Origin: Microcaldota archaeon
GTDB taxonomy: Archaea; Micrarchaeota; Micrarchaeia; Micrarchaeales; Micrarchaeaceae
Assembly: GCA_021800135.1 (NCBI GenBank)
Contig: JAJYZH010000022.1
Coordinates: 1-7,635, forward strand
Length of the DNA stretch: 7,635 nucleotides
Direction of reading: 5' to 3'
The notes beneath the pieces are model-generated. The model was not told the DNA's origin and did not search any database. It saw nothing but the letters and a program-made list of their open reading frames with translations. The position numbers were made by a program, and so were the translations under genes. Shown piece after piece: positions 6,255 through 7,635 of the stretch (within the stretch, counting starts at the first letter, position 1; every line of letters begins with the position of its first letter).

Positions 6255-7235
6255 TTATAATCGCAGCAGCAGATAAAAGCCCAAGAAGATTAGTATGCCT
6301 AACAGCAGTGGCGGTATTGCAGGCAATGCACGCTTCGCCTTTACCAGTATATACATAGTTATAATCAGTCCGAAGATTGAGCCCAGTGTTATGAAGAAGC
6401 TCAGCATGAAGTTAAGGGTTACGCTGTAGGCAGATACACTTACCATCAGCGGGACACCAAGGTCCCCCGTTCCAAGCATAACCGGCACCTCTACCGGTAT
6501 AAGCTTCTTCCTTGTAAGGTCCCCAATCTGCGGTATCTTCTTTTCAGCATTCGTCCTCATCTTCTCGTACTTCCTGATGTCTGCCTTTGAGAAGTCCGAC
6601 TGCGGCAACGCCTCTATCTCACTTGCGCCTATGAAAAAAGCAAGGTTCCTCTCTGTAACCGCATTGGCGAGGGTTATCATATGTTTGGTTATGAAGACCG
6701 CAACAAAATCATAGACCGCGAGTATCATCATAAACACCATCGCAGCCAGGAAGCTGAAGCTTACCCCGAGCACCACCCCCACGCCCATGCTCGCGATTAT
6801 TGCCGCAGTGTTGCGCAGCTTAGGTATTCTATTCTTTGCAACTACCAACGCCAGTGCAAGCACGGCCGCCACCACAAGTCCAACAGTCAAACCGTTTCCG
6901 TAAAATGCCGCCTGCACTCCACTGGTGAAATATGACACCAGTATAAGGAAGACGAAGAACGATGTCAAGAACAGAACTGCCCCTTCAAAAACCAGGAACA
7001 GCTTGTTGCCCCTGTAAACCTTTGATACAAATATAATTATCAGCGCGAATATTACAATGTACACAATGTAGAAAAGTGCGTTCTCGGCGGAGGATACCAC
7101 ATGGGTGCTGGAAACCTCGCTGAATGTAGAGCCGCTGAACACCATAGTTGCCAGAAGCAGGCCCGAGAACTGCACTATCATGAACATCACGAAGATATTC
7201 AGCATCTGCCTGCTCCTGCTTATCTGAGGTTCCAA
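6255..7235 (-). CDS. Archaeal presenilin/signal-peptide-peptidase-type intramembrane aspartyl protease (A22)
   Basis: This 326-residue protein is very hydrophobic, with about nine membrane helices (roughly 11-33, 53-72, 80-102, 115-134, 143-162, 163-184, 250-270, 274-297, 303-325). Catalytic motifs sit where the GxGD family has them: YD at Y175-D176 (AVYDFVAVF) in helix 6 and GTGD at 255-258 in helix 7. The helix 9 motif is ALPAIP, so PAL is replaced by PAI (305-307). A charged, soluble 65-residue loop separates helices 6 and 7, as in presenilins. Such enzymes cut membrane helices, including signal-peptide and protein stubs (family knowledge). TTG 7235 is chosen because GTGAT lies exactly three bases upstream; ATG 7205, with AGGAG seven bases upstream, is the alternative and would remove ten residues. 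It starts 21 bp after mcm, so likely cotranscribed, and precedes the S16 protease gene. Confidence 0.92.
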   Translation of the reverse strand: MEPQISRSRQMLNIFVMFMIVQFSGLLLATMVFSGSTFSEVSSTHVVSSAENALFYIVYIVIFALIIIFVSKVYRGNKLFLVFEGAVLFLTSFFVFLILVSYFTSGVQAAFYGNGLTVGLVVAAVLALALVVAKNRIPKLRNTAAIIASMGVGVVLGVSFSFLAAMVFMMILAVYDFVAVFITKHMITLANAVTERNLAFFIGASEIEALPQSDFSKADIRKYEKMRTNAEKKIPQIGDLTRKKLIPVEVPVMLGTGDLGVPLMVSVSAYSVTLNFMLSFFITLGSIFGLIITMYILVKAKRALPAIPPLLLGILIFLGFYLLLRL

Positions 7236-7238
7236 CGA

Positions 7239-7243
7239 ATCAC
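7239..7243 (-). promoter_or_regulatory. Ribosome-binding site GTGAT supporting the TTG start of the presenilin-type gene
   Basis: The minus strand reads AAACGTGATTCGTTG, with GTGAT three bases before TTG 7235. The seven-base context ACGTGAT and its spacing are the same as at the zinc-ribbon gene. This favours TTG 7235 over ATG 7205, although the latter has its own AGGAG. Confidence 0.45.
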
Positions 7244-7256
7244 GTTTTCAGTGCGG

Positions 7257-7635
7257 TTATTCGCTTTCACGTTTTACCGTCTTCAGCACTCCCGGCTTTG
7301 GCGTAAAGATGTCCCCGCTCTTCTCAAGCTCGCCTATGTACTTGCCCACGCTGCCAGAATCTATCCCTGCTTTTTCCCCTTCTTCTATTATCCTGTTCAT
7401 CCTGGCGATTCCTCCCTCCTTCTCTTCAAGGTTCTTTATTATTGCAAGCACTGTGTTTATCCTGTCAACCTTCTCCCTAGGCATCCCAGTAAGCAGCGTA
7501 TCTATATCCCTCCTGCCTCCCCTGTCAACTGCGAGCGTCTTGAACATGAATTCCGACAGCGCTATCGCCCTCTCCGCGTCGTTCTCATTCACAACGGGGT
7601 CTAGCCTTGTCTTTGCGCTCGCTTCTGCAAGCCTG
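7257..7635 (-). CDS. mcm: Replicative helicase MCM, C-terminal part (partial, 125 residues visible)
   Basis: The frame is open to the window edge. It starts within RLAEASAKTRLDPVVNENDA, which matches the MCM sensor-2 helix (RLAEAxAK.RL), where the Arg contacts ATP of a neighbouring subunit. Then come the AERAIAL helix and a C-terminal winged-helix domain (about the last 70 residues) with II-EE-EKAGID, IGELEKSGDIFTPKPGVLKTV, the typical archaeal MCM ending (G-IYEP-PGYLK). MCM is the hexameric ATPase that unwinds DNA at replication forks. GTG 7592 is only an internal codon, not a start. Walker A, Walker B and the arginine finger lie outside the window. The TAA at 7257-7259 is 21 bp from the presenilin-type start, so they probably share a transcript. 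Confidence 0.9.
   Translation of the reverse strand, partial: RLAEASAKTRLDPVVNENDAERAIALSEFMFKTLAVDRGGRRDIDTLLTGMPREKVDRINTVLAIIKNLEEKEGGIARMNRIIEEGEKAGIDSGSVGKYIGELEKSGDIFTPKPGVLKTVKRESE

Noticed and set aside
7257..7592. Reading the right-edge ORF as a complete 111-residue protein from GTG 7592
   Set aside because: The frame stays open upstream to 7635 and the added residues form the MCM sensor-2 helix, so it is a truncated mcm.
1..7635. tRNA, rRNA, CRISPR arrays, complete insertion sequences
   Set aside because: Scanning by eye for T-loop-like sequences, regular spaced repeats and terminal repeats found none beyond the IS605-type right end.

Overview
The window reads as a compact archaeal chromosome segment. 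An MCM helicase tail, Rad50 with a zinc hook, translation factor aEF1-beta, an HVO_2753-type zinc-ribbon protein, a Mut7-C ribonuclease and an archaeal presenilin-type protease all occur here. Heavy AGG/AGA and ATA codon use, roughly balanced base composition, short gaps and a reduced Rad50 would suit a small-genome (DPANN-like, possibly Micrarchaeota) archaeon. That placement is inference; no rRNA is present to confirm it.

Layout, left to right. Positions 1-44 hold the last codons of an unidentified plus-strand gene. Facing it is a minus-strand 73-residue, extremely Lys/Arg-rich protein (108-329), then rad50 (485-2791, minus). A divergent intergenic region of about 200 bp separates rad50 from a plus-strand Mut7-C RNase gene (2995-3495). 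Positions 3521-3719 carry a relic of an IS200/IS605 (IS1341-type) element: the decayed 3' tail of tnpB and a well-preserved, folded right end resembling a TnpB guide-RNA scaffold. Positions 3720-3883 hold no gene. From the right edge, five minus-strand genes follow one another: mcm (3' end only, 7257-7635), presenilin-like protease (6255-7235), membrane-anchored Lon-type S16 protease (4323-6179), zinc-ribbon protein (4137-4301, a 54-residue gene easily overlooked) and aEF1-beta (3884-4132).

How they fit together. The right cluster mixes replication (MCM), translation (zinc ribbon plus aEF1-beta, tightly coupled) and cell-envelope proteolysis (GxGD aspartyl protease next to a secreted Ser/Lys protease). 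The left half is DNA repair and RNA processing, plus a possible chromatin-type basic protein. Rad50 stands alone, without the usual mre11/herA/nurA neighbours.

Most worth a second look: the TnpB guide-RNA-like relic with an intact two-hairpin structure; the pairing of two envelope proteases; the bipartite Lys-then-Arg basic protein; and a shared GTGAT-N3-start ribosome-binding signature on three genes.
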